Shown: positions 1 to 10,024, counted from the first letter of the stretch. The stretch is 64,000 bases of DNA from Apium graveolens (GCF_009905375.1 NC_133653.1:86406079-86470078); one strand, 5' to 3'. Made by a program: numbers and translations. The notes: generated from the sequence alone by a model not told the origin.

Positions 1-478
1 AATTCGAACATTTGTTCCCAAAAGCTTTGGTGATGCAATCAAAGAAGAAACTCCATTCTCTTCTGATATTAGCCCGTTTCAACTGTCCAAGTTTCGTCAG
101 ACTCTTTTCATATCCCAATTCAGCCATTAACTCCCGAAGGGCTGAGTCCTCTGGAATTGAGAAAGTACAATCTTCTGGAAGATGTAAAGCCCTGTGTACT
201 GTACCAGGAGTGACTACAAAGGATGAATCACCCACTTAGAAGATAATACTGGGAGTTTCACGTTGACCACCATCATCAAAAAGTCCAGTCCTCCAAAACC
301 TCAGAACTTGTTGGCTTGAAAAGAATTCAGGCTGTGTTAATGCATACCCAACCTCACTATGTGCAAGAAGATCTTGCACAAAGTGCAATTCAGATGGAGC
401 TTCAGTGTGATCAAGAACTGCAGCATAGTTATTGGGGACAAACTTAGCTCCATCAATGATTAAATCCTTTGGTGCCAT
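1..478 (-). pseudogene. Env-like (post-pol) ORF of element 1, N-terminal part
   Basis: The frame starts at ATG 476-478 (MAPKDLIIDGAKF); an in-frame ATG lies 21 bases upstream (497-499). It reads to the window edge apart from one TAA at 236-238, where Glu would be expected. Visible segments are VPNNYAAVLDH, FWRTGLFDDGG, VTPGTVHRALHLPED and a Trp/Phe-rich stretch near position 30. This resembles the extra ORF that Sirevirus-type elements carry after pol. Function is unproven: 'env-like' is a positional name and I see no signal peptide or membrane segment here. The rest of the ORF lies outside the window. Confidence 0.7.
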
Positions 479-990
479 GTAAAAAAAATTGAGATTCAAG
501 TATGCCTGTTAGGTGTTTGATATAATGTCTGTATGAAAAACCAACGTGAGAAATAAAGAGAAAGAGAGTAAAAGGAGAGAGATAAAATATGAAAAAAATA
601 AAAGATTAAAGAAATCTTCTCTCTGTTGTACTTATACTCTGAACAAAAATATTACCGTTGGACACCTGTCAGACATGCAGTAATAACGGACAGTTACTGG
701 GCTCGAGAAAACAGGAATCATTACTTACCCATTTGCCTAGTTTCAAGGAAAAACCGTTCCATTTATCAAGAGAAACAGTTTTAATTCAAAATTTAAACCG
801 TTCTCACTGATTGAATTATTTTTCACTGCATCATTAATATTCTGAGAATACATCATATGAAAATGACCAAGATAAATTAGATAAGTAAGTGCTGAAAACG
901 AATCAGAACTTAATATAAAACAAAATTTATATGGTCATCAGAATATCAATCGGGATTTATCAACACAAGATAAAATAACTCAGAGACAAA
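248..990. repeat. Tandem duplication, copy 1 (743 bp)
   Basis: Starts at ACTGGGAGTT and ends just before the same word at 991. Aligned by eye it matches 991-1740 almost base for base, with a few substitutions and small indels. It contains the env-like start codon, about 75 codons, and the CT-rich upstream region with its TATA-like box. Confidence 0.95.
629..636 (-). promoter_or_regulatory. TATA-like box upstream of env-like ORF (copy 1)
   Basis: Minus strand reads TATAAGTA, followed by a CT-rich leader of about 150 nt to the ATG at 478. This looks like a plant core promoter, but it is inferred from sequence only. Confidence 0.4.
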
Positions 991-1221
991 ACTGGGAGTT
1001 CCACATTGACCACCATCATCAAAAAGTCCAGTCCTCCAAAACCTCAGAACTTGTTGGCTTGAAAAGAATTCAGGCTGTGTTAATGCATACCCAACCTCAC
1101 TATGTGCAAGAAGATCTTGCACAAAGTGCAATTCAGATGGAGCTTCAGTGTGATCAAGAACTGCAGCATAGTTATTGGGGACAAACTTAGCTCCATCAAT
1201 GATTAAATCCTTTGGTGCCAT
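946..1221 (-). pseudogene. Duplicated N-terminal fragment of the env-like ORF
   Basis: A 91-codon ORF, near-identical to the start of the ORF at 478 (MAPKDLIIDGAKF through FWRTGLFDDGG). After about 75 codons it crosses the duplication junction near 990 and ends in about 16 unrelated codons. It is a by-product of the tandem duplication. If the upstream TATA module is used, a short truncated product is conceivable. Confidence 0.75.
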
Positions 1222-1740
1222 GTAAAAAAAAAATTGAGATTCAAGTATGCCTGTTAGGTGTTTGATATAATGTCTGTATGAAAAACCAACGTGAGAAATA
1301 AAGAGAAAGAGAGTAAAAGTAAGGAGAGAGATAAAATATGAAAAAAATAAAAGATTAAAGAAATCTTCTCTCTGTTGTACTTATACTCTGAACAAAAATA
1401 TTACCGTTGGACACCTGTCAGACATGCAGTAATAACGGACAGTTACTGGGCTCGAGAAAACAGGAATCATGACTTACCCATTTGCCTAGTTTCAAGGAAA
1501 AACCGTTCCATTTATCAAGAGAAACAGTTTTAATTCAAAATTTAAACCGTTCTCACTGATTGAATTATTTTTCACTGCATCATTAATATTCTGAAAATAC
1601 ATCACATAAAAATGACCAAGATAAATTAGATAAGTAAGTGCTGAAAACGAATCAGAACTTAATATAAAACAAAATTTATATGGTCATCAGAATATCAATC
1701 GGGATTTATCAACACAAGATAAAATAACTCAGAGACAAAA
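991..1740. repeat. Tandem duplication, copy 2 (about 750 bp)
   Basis: Direct repeat of 248-990, immediately adjacent. On the minus strand it is the upstream copy, so the element has two promoter-plus-start modules in series. Extra bases relative to copy 1 lie mainly in an A run and a purine-rich stretch (about 1220-1330). Confidence 0.95.
1378..1385 (-). promoter_or_regulatory. TATA-like box, duplicated copy 2
   Basis: Same TATAAGTA and CT-rich leader as at 629-636, about 157 nt upstream of the ATG at 1221. Confidence 0.38.
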
Positions 1741-1884
1741 TCTTGAAGTAAAAACAACTTTCATTAATATATCAAGACAATACATTTATGAAATAGAAAT
1801 TACATCAATACTTATACAAGATTTTCCCTAAGCTTCTAAACCGAACATCAACAGCCTTAGTCCTAGCTAAGAAGCCTGACAAAG

Positions 1885-1978
1885 CTGATGATGAAGAAAA
1901 ACAGGAAAAAGACAAGATTAAGTCATCTTCTTCCTACTCTCGAAAAACAGAATGGCGAGTCGGATGATTCGCTCTTAC
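1885..1978 (-). other. Putative spliceosomal intron of the small accessory gene
   Basis: Donor CA|GTAAGAG at the 1979/1978 boundary. The acceptor ends TTCATCATCAG at 1885 and is preceded by a long C/T tract. Other AG acceptors lie 9 and 18 nt downstream, so the exact 3' site is open. Confidence 0.4.
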
Positions 1979-2160
1979 TGGCGGAGACGATGAAGATGAA
2001 GTTCTCTTCGAACGGCCACCAGATCACATTTAATAACCTCTGGAAATTGAATCCAGAGATTGTGAGGAATGTTGGTGATAGGGTATGGAGTTGGAATTCC
2101 ATTCAAAAAGACATGAACAGTCTCATCACCATAATTGTAGAACCAGCCAAATTCAGCCAT
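1975..2160 (-). CDS. Small accessory ORF between pol and env-like ORF (element 1)
   Basis: A 61-codon ORF beginning MAEFGWFYNYGDE, with a Pro/Ile-rich middle (GIPTPYPITNIPHNLW) and a basic tail (VRRELHLHRLR). A TATATAAG box lies about 75 nt upstream with an AT/CT leader between. The last codons overlap a strong donor-like sequence (CA|GTAAGAG, GT at 1978-1977). A pyrimidine-rich acceptor ends AG at 1886-1885, giving a possible 94-nt intron and a slightly longer spliced product. No family is recognised. Placement matches the small ORF of element E, but sequence homology between them is not evident. It could be a captured host exon or an accessory gene of the lineage. Confidence 0.45.
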   Translation of the reverse strand: MAEFGWFYNYGDETVHVFLNGIPTPYPITNIPHNLWIQFPEVIKCDLVAVRRELHLHRLRQ

Positions 2161-2233
2161 TTATGATGATAAATGAAAAACGAGAGTGAGTTTGTGATAA
2201 AAGTGTGATGGGAAGGCTGATGTGAAGTGGTTG

Positions 2234-2241
2234 CTTATATA
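2234..2241 (-). promoter_or_regulatory. TATA box of the small accessory gene
   Basis: Minus strand TATATAAG, followed about 75 nt later by the ATG at 2160, with a leader rich in ATCACAC/CTCACTCTC typical of plant 5' UTRs. No ATG intervenes between the box and the start codon. Confidence 0.5.
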
Positions 2242-2249
2242 GGCAAGAG

Positions 2250-3589
2250 AATGCCAGGAGACGCAAAGAAATTGAATGCTGACAGGTAGAATTAATTCTA
2301 CCTCGTCTCCCTAGACTTTGAAAAAGAATAACATTCATTGGAAAGAGGAAACATGGTTTAAAGCGCACAAGAAACAAGTAACATTGGACTGTTCAGGTAC
2401 AAATACCATTAACCCTAACCATAGTGACTATTAATCTTCCACTTCAACATATTCAATTATTAACTGAGACTATTATCAAATTTTATTCACAGATAAGTCA
2501 AGTAAAACATTAGACTGTAATATCAGAACATAGACTTATATCAGAACTTAACAGTCATCAGAACATAATTTCTTAACTCGAAAAAGGAATGCCCATCTTA
2601 GTAAATCCTCATACAAGTTCTGAGTTATAGACTTCAGAACTTAATCATTAGAACGTGTAACTAGAACTTATCCTCAGAATTTGTACAAAGTGACACAGTG
2701 ACTGTTTATCTAAAATAACATAGACCACCACAGTAATTTTCATCATTCATATGGAGTGATTAGTGTGTGCATTAAGCTAAATAACAGACAAAGAGTAAAG
2801 TCTGAGTCACTTCAGTACACCTTAGAAATAAGGCATAACTAAAATTTTGCTAAAGAGCTGTCATTATCCTGAAACCTACTAATGAATGAGTTCATGCATG
2901 AGTCCACCTCAACTGTTTTGTGCTAATTTTATGCATCTTTTGAAATTCTATTTTACAGTGGCTTCTCAGTGTAAATGAGTCATGACTGTTTATCAGAATT
3001 TATGCTATTATCAGAGTATTTCTCCAGTAATCATAGAGTGTGAAAAGTCACCAAGAAAATATTTTGCTTTTCTAATGCATATTTACTTAATACCAGCAAT
3101 GCACTTGGGTCGTCCCTTCCACATTTTTACTCTAGATCTCAAAGGAGTACCTGATTTTATTTTTTGATCTTTTTGCTTTTTCTTTTGATAAGTGAGGTTT
3201 ATCAGCACTTAGTACATTCAGCAGTTTTACTAGTATCAGAACTTAACAGATGAGTAGCATTATTCTAATTTGTGACTTAGTAATAAGATATACAAAGTAA
3301 ACTTAACTAAGCTCAATTATCAGAATTTGCTAGTGTCATAAGATTTCCACTGAAATAATTACTTCTTACATGGAATCATTTGTTTATTGAAGACTACTAG
3401 GTCTGTGTCTAGCACAGTTATCCTCATAGGATTGAATAGGTACTTGAACAGACATATCACTTATCAGAGTTTAGAAACATATATCAGACAACAGTCAGTA
3501 CTTAAAGACATTTATCAATTAAGCACAGAATACACAATGAGATTAATTCTGTAAATACTGAGCATAAAGTCTGATAACACAGAACAAGA
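2250..3589. other. Untranslated interval between pol and the small accessory gene
   Basis: About 1.3 kb without a credible ORF. It is rich in variants of the word ATCAGAACTTA on the plus strand (for example near 2545, 2635, 3235, 3320), which also recurs in the element's coding region and LTR. No other structure is seen. Confidence 0.6.
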
Positions 3590-6406
3590 CTAAGCAGATT
3601 TAGAGAGAGAACCTGAAACCATTCTAAGTTCATTTACCAATCTTGTAAAAGTAGCTTCACACAGTGGTTTTGTGAAGATATCTGCTAGTTGTTGATCTGT
3701 GGAAACAAAATGCAATTCCACTGTACCTTCATCCACATGTTCCCTGATGAAGTGGTACCTGATGCTGATGTGCTTTGTCATAGAGTGTTGAACTGGATTA
3801 CCTGTCATAGCAATAGCACTTTGATTATCACAGTAAATAGGGATTTTGAAATATGTTAACCCATAATCCAGTAACTGATTCTTCATCCAAAGAATCTGTG
3901 CACAACAGCTTCCTGCAGCAATATACTCTACTTCTGCAGTTGATGTGGAAATTGACTTTTGTTTCTTGATGTACCAAGAAACCAATCTGCCTCCAAGAAA
4001 TTGGCAGCTTCCACTTGTGCTTTTCCTGTCAATTTTGCAACCTGCAAAATCTGCATCTGAGTAACCTATTAGTTTAAAATCTGATTCTCTAGGATACCAT
4101 AATCCCAGAGCAGCTGTTCCTTTAAGATACTTAAAGATTCTTTTTACAGCTGTTAAGTGAGGTTCTCTTGGATCTGCTTGAAATCTTGCACAAAGACAGG
4201 TAGCATACATGATATCAGGTCTACTAGCAGTTAGATAGAGTAGAGAGCCAATCATACCTCTGTAGTCAGTAATATCTACTGATTTACCGGTATCCTTATC
4301 CAGTTTTGTTGCAGTGGCCATTGGAGTGGATGCACTTGAACAATCTTGCATTCCAAATTTCTTCAGCAAGTTTCTGGTGTACTTGGTTTGACAAATAAAA
4401 GTGCCTTCCTTATTCTGCTTGACTTGAAGGCCCAGAAAATAGCTAAGTTCCCCCATCATACTCATCTGATATCTTGACTGCATTAGTTTGGCAAACTTCT
4501 TGCAAAGTTTGTCATTTGTAGATCCAAAAATGATATCATCAACATAAATCTGGACCAGAAGTAAGTCCTTTCCATGGTTGAGGTAGAACAGGGTTTTGTC
4601 TATTGTCCCTCTGTTGAATCTACTTTCCAGAAGAAACTGAGCTAAAGTCTCATACCATGCTCTAGGAGCTTGCTTAAGTCCATAAAGTGCTTTATCAAGC
4701 CTGTAGACATAATCTGGATGTTTGGTATCTACAAAACCTGGAGGTTGTTCAACATATACCTCCTCCTCCAATTCTCCATTGAGAAAAGCACTTTTCACAT
4801 CCATTTGAAAGACAGTAAACTTTTTGTGAGCAGCATAAGCCAAGAATATCCTTATGGCTTCTAACCTAGCAACTGGTGCAAATGTTTCATCATAATCAAT
4901 TCCCTCCTGTTGAGAATATCCTTTTGCAACCAGCCTTGCCTTATTCCTTGTAATTATGCCATCACTGTCAGTTTTATTTCTGAATACCCACTTTGTACCA
5001 ACAACAGATCTATTCTTTGGTCTTGGCACTAGGGTCCAAACTTTGTTTCTTTCAAATTCATTCAACTCTTCCTGCATTGCTTGCACCCAATCAGCATCTT
5101 GAAGAGCTTCTTCCACTTTCTTTGGCTCAGTCTGAGAGAGAAAAGAATTGTAAAGACATTCATTTGAAGTACCTGTTCTAGTTCTGACACCTGCATCAGG
5201 ATTTCCAATTATCAAATCAGGTGTATGTGATTTTGTCCACTTCCTTGCAGATGGAAGGTTTTCTCTAGAACTGGATGCTCCCCCATGATCCATGCTATCT
5301 TCATTTTCATTTTCTGATGCTCCCCCTGAAACTATGCTCTCTGAGTTGGAGTCTTCAGTATTTAAATTTTCAGCACTATCAGAACTTGGCTTATCAGAAC
5401 TTGACGAATCAGAATTTGAAGAGCCAGATGTATGTTCTGATGTTTCTTGAGCTGTGGTAGGATCTTGAGTATGATCCCCCTGCATCGGTGCATCTTCCCA
5501 TGGCGTAGCCACCATAGTTTCAATAACATCAGAGTTTATTCCATCGGAGTTTACAGTATCAGGACTTAGACTTTCAGGATTTTCAGTATCAGAATTTGAG
5601 TCTTCATTTTCAAATCTCAGCTGATCATGGTCAATGAAATCTTCAAGACCAGTAATCTTCTTGTCATCAAAAGAGACATTGATAGATTCCATGACTACTT
5701 TTGTTCTCAAATTATAGACTCTGAAGGCTTTTGTGGAAAGTGGATATCCAACAAAGATTCCTTCATCAGCTTTTAGATCAAACTTTGATAGTTGTTCAGT
5801 ATGAGTCTTGAGAACAAAACACTTGCATCCAAATACATGAAGGTATTTCAGATTTGGCTTCTTTTTCTTCACCATCTCATATGGTGTTTTTCCATGCTTG
5901 TTAATGAGTGTTGCATTTTGAGTAAAACAAGCAGTCTGCACAGCTTCAGCCCTGAAATAGGTTGGAAGTTTTGCTTCTTCAAGCATTGTACGTGCAGCTT
6001 CAATGAGAGTTCTATTCTTCCTTTCAACAACTCCATTTTGCTGTGGAGTTCCAGGACCAGAAAATTCCTGCTTTATTCCATGGCTTTTGCAGAACTCTTC
6101 CATTATCAAATTCTTGAACTCAATGCCATTATCACTCCTTAAAACTTTCACAGAATCTTTGACCATTTTATCCAGATTTTTGACATGATCAATCATGATT
6201 GATGCAGTTTCACTTTTTATATACAAGAAATACACCCATGTGTATCGGGTGAACTCAACCACTATGACCAACGCATACTTCTTCTTTGCAATAGACATGA
6301 CATTTACTGGACCAAATAGATCAACATGTAGTAGATAATAAGGCTCAAGAATTGATGATTCAGTCTTGCTCTTGAATGAAATTTTCTTTGTTTGGCTTTC
6401 TGACAT
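3590..6406 (-). CDS. Pol of element 1: integrase core, reverse transcriptase, RNase H
   Basis: A 938-codon open frame in Ty1/copia order. Integrase core residues appear in LRSDNGIEF and [16 protein letters not shown] Ser/Asp/Glu-rich linker follows (about residues 255-385). RT has [44 protein letters not shown] and the active-site YVDDIIFGS. RNase H has [17 protein letters not shown] and CDNQSAI. The C-terminus (LADIFTKPL) ends in a normal stop. The usual RNase H STAEAEYIAA reads [10 protein letters not shown], so one position differs while the Glu remains. The first residues overlap the previous frame because of a frameshift near 6385. RT and RNase H appear intact. Confidence 0.93.
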   Translation of the reverse strand: MSESQTKKISFKSKTESSILEPYYLLHVDLFGPVNVMSIAKKKYALVIVVEFTRYTWVYFLYIKSETASIMIDHVKNLDKMVKDSVKVLRSDNGIEFKNLIMEEFCKSHGIKQEFSGPGTPQQNGVVERKNRTLIEAARTMLEEAKLPTYFRAEAVQTACFTQNATLINKHGKTPYEMVKKKKPNLKYLHVFGCKCFVLKTHTEQLSKFDLKADEGIFVGYPLSTKAFRVYNLRTKVVMESINVSFDDKKITGLEDFIDHDQLRFENEDSNSDTENPESLSPDTVNSDGINSDVIETMVATPWEDAPMQGDHTQDPTTAQETSEHTSGSSNSDSSSSDKPSSDSAENLNTEDSNSESIVSGGASENENEDSMDHGGASSSRENLPSARKWTKSHTPDLIIGNPDAGVRTRTGTSNECLYNSFLSQTEPKKVEEALQDADWVQAMQEELNEFERNKVWTLVPRPKNRSVVGTKWVFRNKTDSDGIITRNKARLVAKGYSQQEGIDYDETFAPVARLEAIRIFLAYAAHKKFTVFQMDVKSAFLNGELEEEVYVEQPPGFVDTKHPDYVYRLDKALYGLKQAPRAWYETLAQFLLESRFNRGTIDKTLFYLNHGKDLLLVQIYVDDIIFGSTNDKLCKKFAKLMQSRYQMSMMGELSYFLGLQVKQNKEGTFICQTKYTRNLLKKFGMQDCSSASTPMATATKLDKDTGKSVDITDYRGMIGSLLYLTASRPDIMYATCLCARFQADPREPHLTAVKRIFKYLKGTAALGLWYPRESDFKLIGYSDADFAGCKIDRKSTSGSCQFLGGRLVSWYIKKQKSISTSTAEVEYIAAGSCCAQILWMKNQLLDYGLTYFKIPIYCDNQSAIAMTGNPVQHSMTKHISIRYHFIREHVDEGTVELHFVSTDQQLADIFTKPLCEATFTRLVNELRMVSGSLSKSA

Positions 6407-6939
6407 GAATCACAAAGACCATCAGGAGCAAATACTATGTTTGGCAATCCTCTCACAAGATCTTTCTTGACCAGTTCATTTATATTGTTGAAATTTAAAT
6501 GAGAGAGTTTCTTATGCCAATTCCAGCTTTCTTCAATTGATGCTCTACTCATCAGACAGATTGCAGAACCATCAGTACTTATTGAAAGCTTAGCTTCATA
6601 AATGTTACCACGCCTGTATCATTTCAGAACAACTTTGCCTTTAGATTTACTCACAATTTCACAGTGTTCTTCAAAGAAATCAACATGATAACCTCTGTCA
6701 CAGATTTGACTTATACTCAGTAGGTTGTGTTTAAGTCCTGAGACTAGAGCTACTTGTTTAATTATGACATTTCCAAGATTGATATTGCCATATCCCAATG
6801 TCTTTCCAATGTTGCCATCTCCATAAGAAACATTTGGGCCAGCTTTCTCCACAAAGTCTGATAGCAGGGCCTTATTTCCAGTCATATGTCCTGAACATCC
6901 ACTGTCCAGAACTAGAATATTTTTCCTGTTGCCCTGCAA
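6304..6939 (-). pseudogene. Protease and integrase N-terminal region of element 1
   Basis: One frame with an internal TGA at 6619-6621. The protease active site is LDSGCSGHMTG near the start, followed by GDGNIGKTLGYG and LLSISQICDRGY. After the nonsense codon come the integrase HHCC residues (HKKLSHLNFNNINELV ... [12 protein letters not shown]). Then the frame runs out at 6304, while the true continuation is in the frame of 6406-3590. So there is one nonsense codon (CGA to TGA is likely) and one frameshift between protease and the integrase core. Confidence 0.85.
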
Positions 6940-6951
6940 TCACAAAGACCA

Positions 6952-7797
6952 CTAATTATTAGTTTTAAGGACCCAGACTTGCTTGGATCCTTTGGCCTTA
7001 TTAAGTTTGTTAACATTTGCAGCGGATTTAGCATGAGAGTTTATGTTAACATTTTTCTTATCAGAACTTACACTATCAGACTTTGAATCGGAATTTACAC
7101 TAGAACGAACAATGGAAACTTTCTTCAAAGAAGGTTTTATTTGATAATAATCATAGTACAAGCTATGATATTCCTTACAAGTATAAATGGAATGCCATAA
7201 ACTACCACAATGAAAACAAGGATTTTGTGGTTTGTATCTAACAGACTGACTCTTAACTCCTGACTTTGAAGATAAGGAGTTAATATTCTTATTCTTCCTG
7301 CAAAAAGAAGCCAGATGGTTAGAACTTCCACAGTTATAACATGTTTTCCTAGAAGCATCAGGAACAGGTTTATAATTATTGCTTTTATTCACACCTTCCT
7401 TTCCATTCCTATTTTTCCTAGGTGATTTTACCTTGTTTGCATTCTTAACATCTTTCAGCTTATGCTTAAGCTGCTTCTTTGTCATTAAGCCTATGTTCAC
7501 TTCAGCTGTCTTTTCCTGTTTTAGTTTGTCAGAAGTTAATTTCTTTGTAACTTCTGATTTTTCATTTTTAGACTTTACAGTTACAAACTTAACAGGTTTT
7601 AACTTTGGCTTTTTCTTATCAACAGACTTAATTTCTTCAGTTCCTTTATCATTCTTATCTTCTCCATAACCTAAGCCCTCTTTCCAGTTTCCACTACTTA
7701 GCAAATTTTGAGTTGTTTTGCCAGAGTTAGTCCAAGTCCTGATAATCTCTCTTTTCTTTTCTAACTCAGTTTTTAGAGATTCATTTATTTTTAGCAC
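6952..7797 (-). CDS. Gag C-terminal extension with two CCHC knuckles (element 1)
   Basis: In the same frame as gag and separated from it by a single TAA at 7840-7842; the first Met is at 7797 but the frame is open from that TAA. It has a coiled-coil-like start (INESLKTELEKKREIIRTW), a Lys-rich middle, and two zinc knuckles, CYNCGSSNHLASFC and CFHCGSLWHSIYTC, both with CX2CX4HX4C spacing. It ends KQVWVLKT followed by TAG (6952-6954) and TGA a few codons later, just before protease. With the knuckle in the main gag ORF the element encodes three CCHC motifs, presumably for RNA binding and packaging. Confidence 0.75.
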   Translation of the reverse strand: MLKINESLKTELEKKREIIRTWTNSGKTTQNLLSSGNWKEGLGYGEDKNDKGTEEIKSVDKKKPKLKPVKFVTVKSKNEKSEVTKKLTSDKLKQEKTAEVNIGLMTKKQLKHKLKDVKNANKVKSPRKNRNGKEGVNKSNNYKPVPDASRKTCYNCGSSNHLASFCRKNKNINSLSSKSGVKSQSVRYKPQNPCFHCGSLWHSIYTCKEYHSLYYDYYQIKPSLKKVSIVRSSVNSDSKSDSVSSDKKNVNINSHAKSAANVNKLNKAKGSKQVWVLKTNN

Positions 7798-7839
7798 TTC
7801 ATTCCTAACATAAAAAGCATCATCTCTATCCTTCTGAGT

Positions 7840-9288
7840 TTAATGGAACATGACTAACTCTTTTTCTAAGAAATCATTTCTTTTCTTAAATGCAAGATTT
7901 TCAGAAGTTAATCTTTCACATGTTAAAGTTTGATCTCTATAACTAACAAACATGGTTTTAAGATATCTTCTCAACTCATTAATATCATCAGTATGAAAAG
8001 CATAAGTAGTCTGAGGTACCTTTGTTTCAGCAGCTTCAGAACTGCTCTCAGCACTTTCTTTATCAGCATTTGCCATCAATGCATAGTTTTCCTCACTTTC
8101 AGAGTCTGAGGTGTCTGTCCAGCTTTTCTGCTTTGTGACAAGAGCCTTGCCTTTGTCACCCTTTACCTTCTTGCAATCAGGAGATATGTGGCCTTTCTCA
8201 CCACAGTTATAGCATTTAACATTGGTGTAATCTCCTCTGTCAGACTTTCCTCCTCTGCCTTCAGATCTTCTGAAATTCTTCTTATCAGAACTTATGCCTT
8301 TCCTGGAAAACTTATTTCCCTTCCTGAACTTCCTGTATGCGATCTTTGTGATTCCTTTCACCATAAGAGCACACAGCTTCATCATCTCCTCATCAGCATC
8401 AGTCTCAGGCAAGCTTTCAGAATTTGAGTCATCATCACTCACAGAACTTGATGACTCAGTATCAGACTTTATGAAAAGAGCTTTACCCTTGTCTTTCTTT
8501 GAGGAAGCTGCTTTGGGGAATTCTTCTTCAACCTTAAGAGCAACTGTCCTTGACTTTCCTCCTTTCCTCTTGCTTCTTTGTTCCATCTCCAGCTCATGAG
8601 TCTTGAGCATTCCATAGATTTCGTCAAGAGTTGTTTCATCAAGATTGTAGTTGTCTCTTATTGTCGTTGCCTTCAAATCCCAGCATTCAGGAAGAGCTAA
8701 CAGGAACTTAAGGTTTGAATCTTCAAGATAATACTCTTTATCAACCAATGACAAATCATTCAAAAGTTTGACAAATCTATCATATAAATCATTCAATGAC
8801 TCATTAGTCTTTGAGTCAAAGTGTTCATACTCTTGAGTGAGTATTGTCTTCCTGTTCTTCTTAATTGTGTCAATTCCCTGACACCTTGTTTCCAGAGCAT
8901 CCCATATCTCCTTAGCAGTCTTGCAGTTGATTACCCTATTTGACATTACATTATCAATGGCACTATGCAGTAAGTGTCGTACCTTAGCATCCTTAGCAAT
9001 TGATGCTATGTCTTCAGCAGTATAATCACTCTTCTCCTTTGGTACGGTCTTTGCTGCTTCACCTGCAACTGCAACTGCGAGCTTGGTTGGTTTGTGAGGG
9101 CCTTCCTTGATTCTATCAAGGTATTCTGGATCTGTTGCTTCCAGGAACATGGTCATCCTTACCTTCCATATGGGATATTCAGATGGTCTCAGTATGGGAA
9201 CTCTGATGGTCTCATACCGACTCTGAATTTGTGTCTTTGGTGGTTCCTCAGTTTTGGTAGGCTTAGTTGGAGTTTCTGTGTCCGACAT
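7840..9288 (-). CDS. Gag of element 1
   Basis: A 482-codon ORF starting MSDTETPTKPTK, 43 nt downstream of the primer site. The conserved capsid region includes YPIWKVRMTMFLEATDP, TAKEIWDALETRCQG, LNDLYDRFVKLLNDLS and TTLDEIYGMLKTHELE. An acidic/Ser-rich segment (SDTESSSSVSDDDSNSE) follows, then the zinc knuckle CYNCGEKGHISPDC near residue 365. The C-terminus is coiled-coil-like. This is the expected Ty1/copia Gag with Sirevirus-size length, and the frame is intact to the TAA at 7840. It forms the cytoplasmic capsid that packages element RNA. Confidence 0.92.
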   Translation of the reverse strand: MSDTETPTKPTKTEEPPKTQIQSRYETIRVPILRPSEYPIWKVRMTMFLEATDPEYLDRIKEGPHKPTKLAVAVAGEAAKTVPKEKSDYTAEDIASIAKDAKVRHLLHSAIDNVMSNRVINCKTAKEIWDALETRCQGIDTIKKNRKTILTQEYEHFDSKTNESLNDLYDRFVKLLNDLSLVDKEYYLEDSNLKFLLALPECWDLKATTIRDNYNLDETTLDEIYGMLKTHELEMEQRSKRKGGKSRTVALKVEEEFPKAASSKKDKGKALFIKSDTESSSSVSDDDSNSESLPETDADEEMMKLCALMVKGITKIAYRKFRKGNKFSRKGISSDKKNFRRSEGRGGKSDRGDYTNVKCYNCGEKGHISPDCKKVKGDKGKALVTKQKSWTDTSDSESEENYALMANADKESAESSSEAAETKVPQTTYAFHTDDINELRRYLKTMFVSYRDQTLTCERLTSENLAFKKRNDFLEKELVMFH

Positions 9289-9330
9289 GATTGTGTTTGG
9301 ATCTTTAACTGTATGTATGTTAACAGATAG

Positions 9331-9342
9331 GCTCTGATACCA
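9331..9342 (-). other. Primer binding site (tRNA-iMet), element 1
   Basis: Minus strand TGGTATCAGAGC, complementary to the 3' end of initiator tRNA-Met, two bases from the LTR end. Confidence 0.95.
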
Positions 9343-9344
9343 AT

Positions 9345-9959
9345 TGTTAGGTCACACACACACTGTAGAGGGGGTGAATACAGTGTATAGTACACTCAAA
9401 TCGAACTTTAAGAACTTAAGTAACAGAAAACAAACTTTATTGATACAATAAACTCTGTTACAGTATGGAACTGTTACCTCTCAGTGATGAACAAATATCA
9501 CGAGAGCTGCTAGGGTTACAATGAATAATCTTCTCTAATAATGACAACACTTATAGTGTAAACCCTATGTATGTGTTTATATACTACACAGTTACAAGAT
9601 AATCGCTAATTGATATGGAATATAATTCTGCTTCCTAAAATATACCAATCAGATATCTTTTCTTCCAAGTATTCCATTCTTTACATAATTCCTTCTTCAT
9701 GCATATCTCTTCTTATGTTTATCTTGATATTCTTTCCTTTAATCAGCTACTGTCCTTATCTGATCGTCCTTCAGCACTTAAGTTCTGATATCTATCTTCT
9801 GATGATTATCTCCTGATAACATAAGTACTGATATCCTTAAGTCCTGACTTCCAGTATAAGTACTGATCAACAGTTAAGTACTGATTTATCCTGTTCAAAT
9901 AAGATCTGAAAGCTAAACATAAAACATATTAGCCATGATATTATCAAATATATCTAACA
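9345..9959 (-). repeat. 5' LTR of element 1 (615 bp)
   Basis: Bounded by TGTTAG and CTAACA on the plus strand and directly adjoining the primer site. The minus-strand upstream part holds repeated ATCAGTACTTA-like words (about 9770-9890). The 3' end contains the ATTCACCCCCTCTAC tract seen in related LTRs. The partner LTR lies left of the window. Confidence 0.92.
9576..9583 (-). promoter_or_regulatory. LTR TATA box, element 1
   Basis: Minus strand TATATAAA inside CTGTGTAGTATATAAACACA, a 20-mer shared exactly with the D LTR (60300-60319). Conservation between two diverged LTRs supports a core promoter role. Confidence 0.65.
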
Positions 9960-10016
9960 AGGTGTTTAATTATTACATGGGTAATCAAGGGTCTTTTCAA
10001 TTTCTATCTCTTCTGC

Positions 10017-10024
10017 TATAAATA
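10017..10024 (+). promoter_or_regulatory. TATA box of the small ORF in E
   Basis: TATAAATA, 71 nt upstream of ATG 10095, with a C/T-rich leader (CTCATACACAACTCTTCATC) and no intervening ATG. Layout is the same as the element 1 small gene. Confidence 0.55.

Larger units (their letters stand above)
1..9959 (-). mobile_element. Element 1: Sirevirus-like Ty1/copia retrotransposon, 3' part cut by window start
   Basis: Reading leftward from 9959 the minus strand shows 5' LTR, tRNA-iMet primer site, gag with CCHC knuckles, protease, integrase, RT and RNase H, then an accessory region and an env-like ORF that runs off the window. The PR-IN-RT-RH order defines Ty1/copia. The large gag with a C-terminal extension and the extra ORF after pol are Sirevirus traits. 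Coding damage is limited: a stop between gag and its extension, two stops before protease, one nonsense codon and one frameshift in protease/integrase, one nonsense codon in the env-like ORF. The element sits in the older plus-strand element E. Its target duplication cannot be checked because the other end is outside the window. Confidence 0.93.

Noticed and set aside
1888..2166. 92-codon plus-strand ORF
   Set aside because: Antisense to the small accessory gene, whose TATA box, leader and splice signals are all on the minus strand.
4670..6188. Plus-strand ORFs of 60-116 codons
   Set aside because: They lie antisense to the conserved integrase/RT frame and show no family motif.
7840..7842. 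Programmed readthrough at the gag TAA of element 1
   Set aside because: The following bases (ACTCAG) do not match the CARYYA context known to promote readthrough in plant viruses and SIRE-type elements; a simple CAA-to-TAA mutation is as likely.
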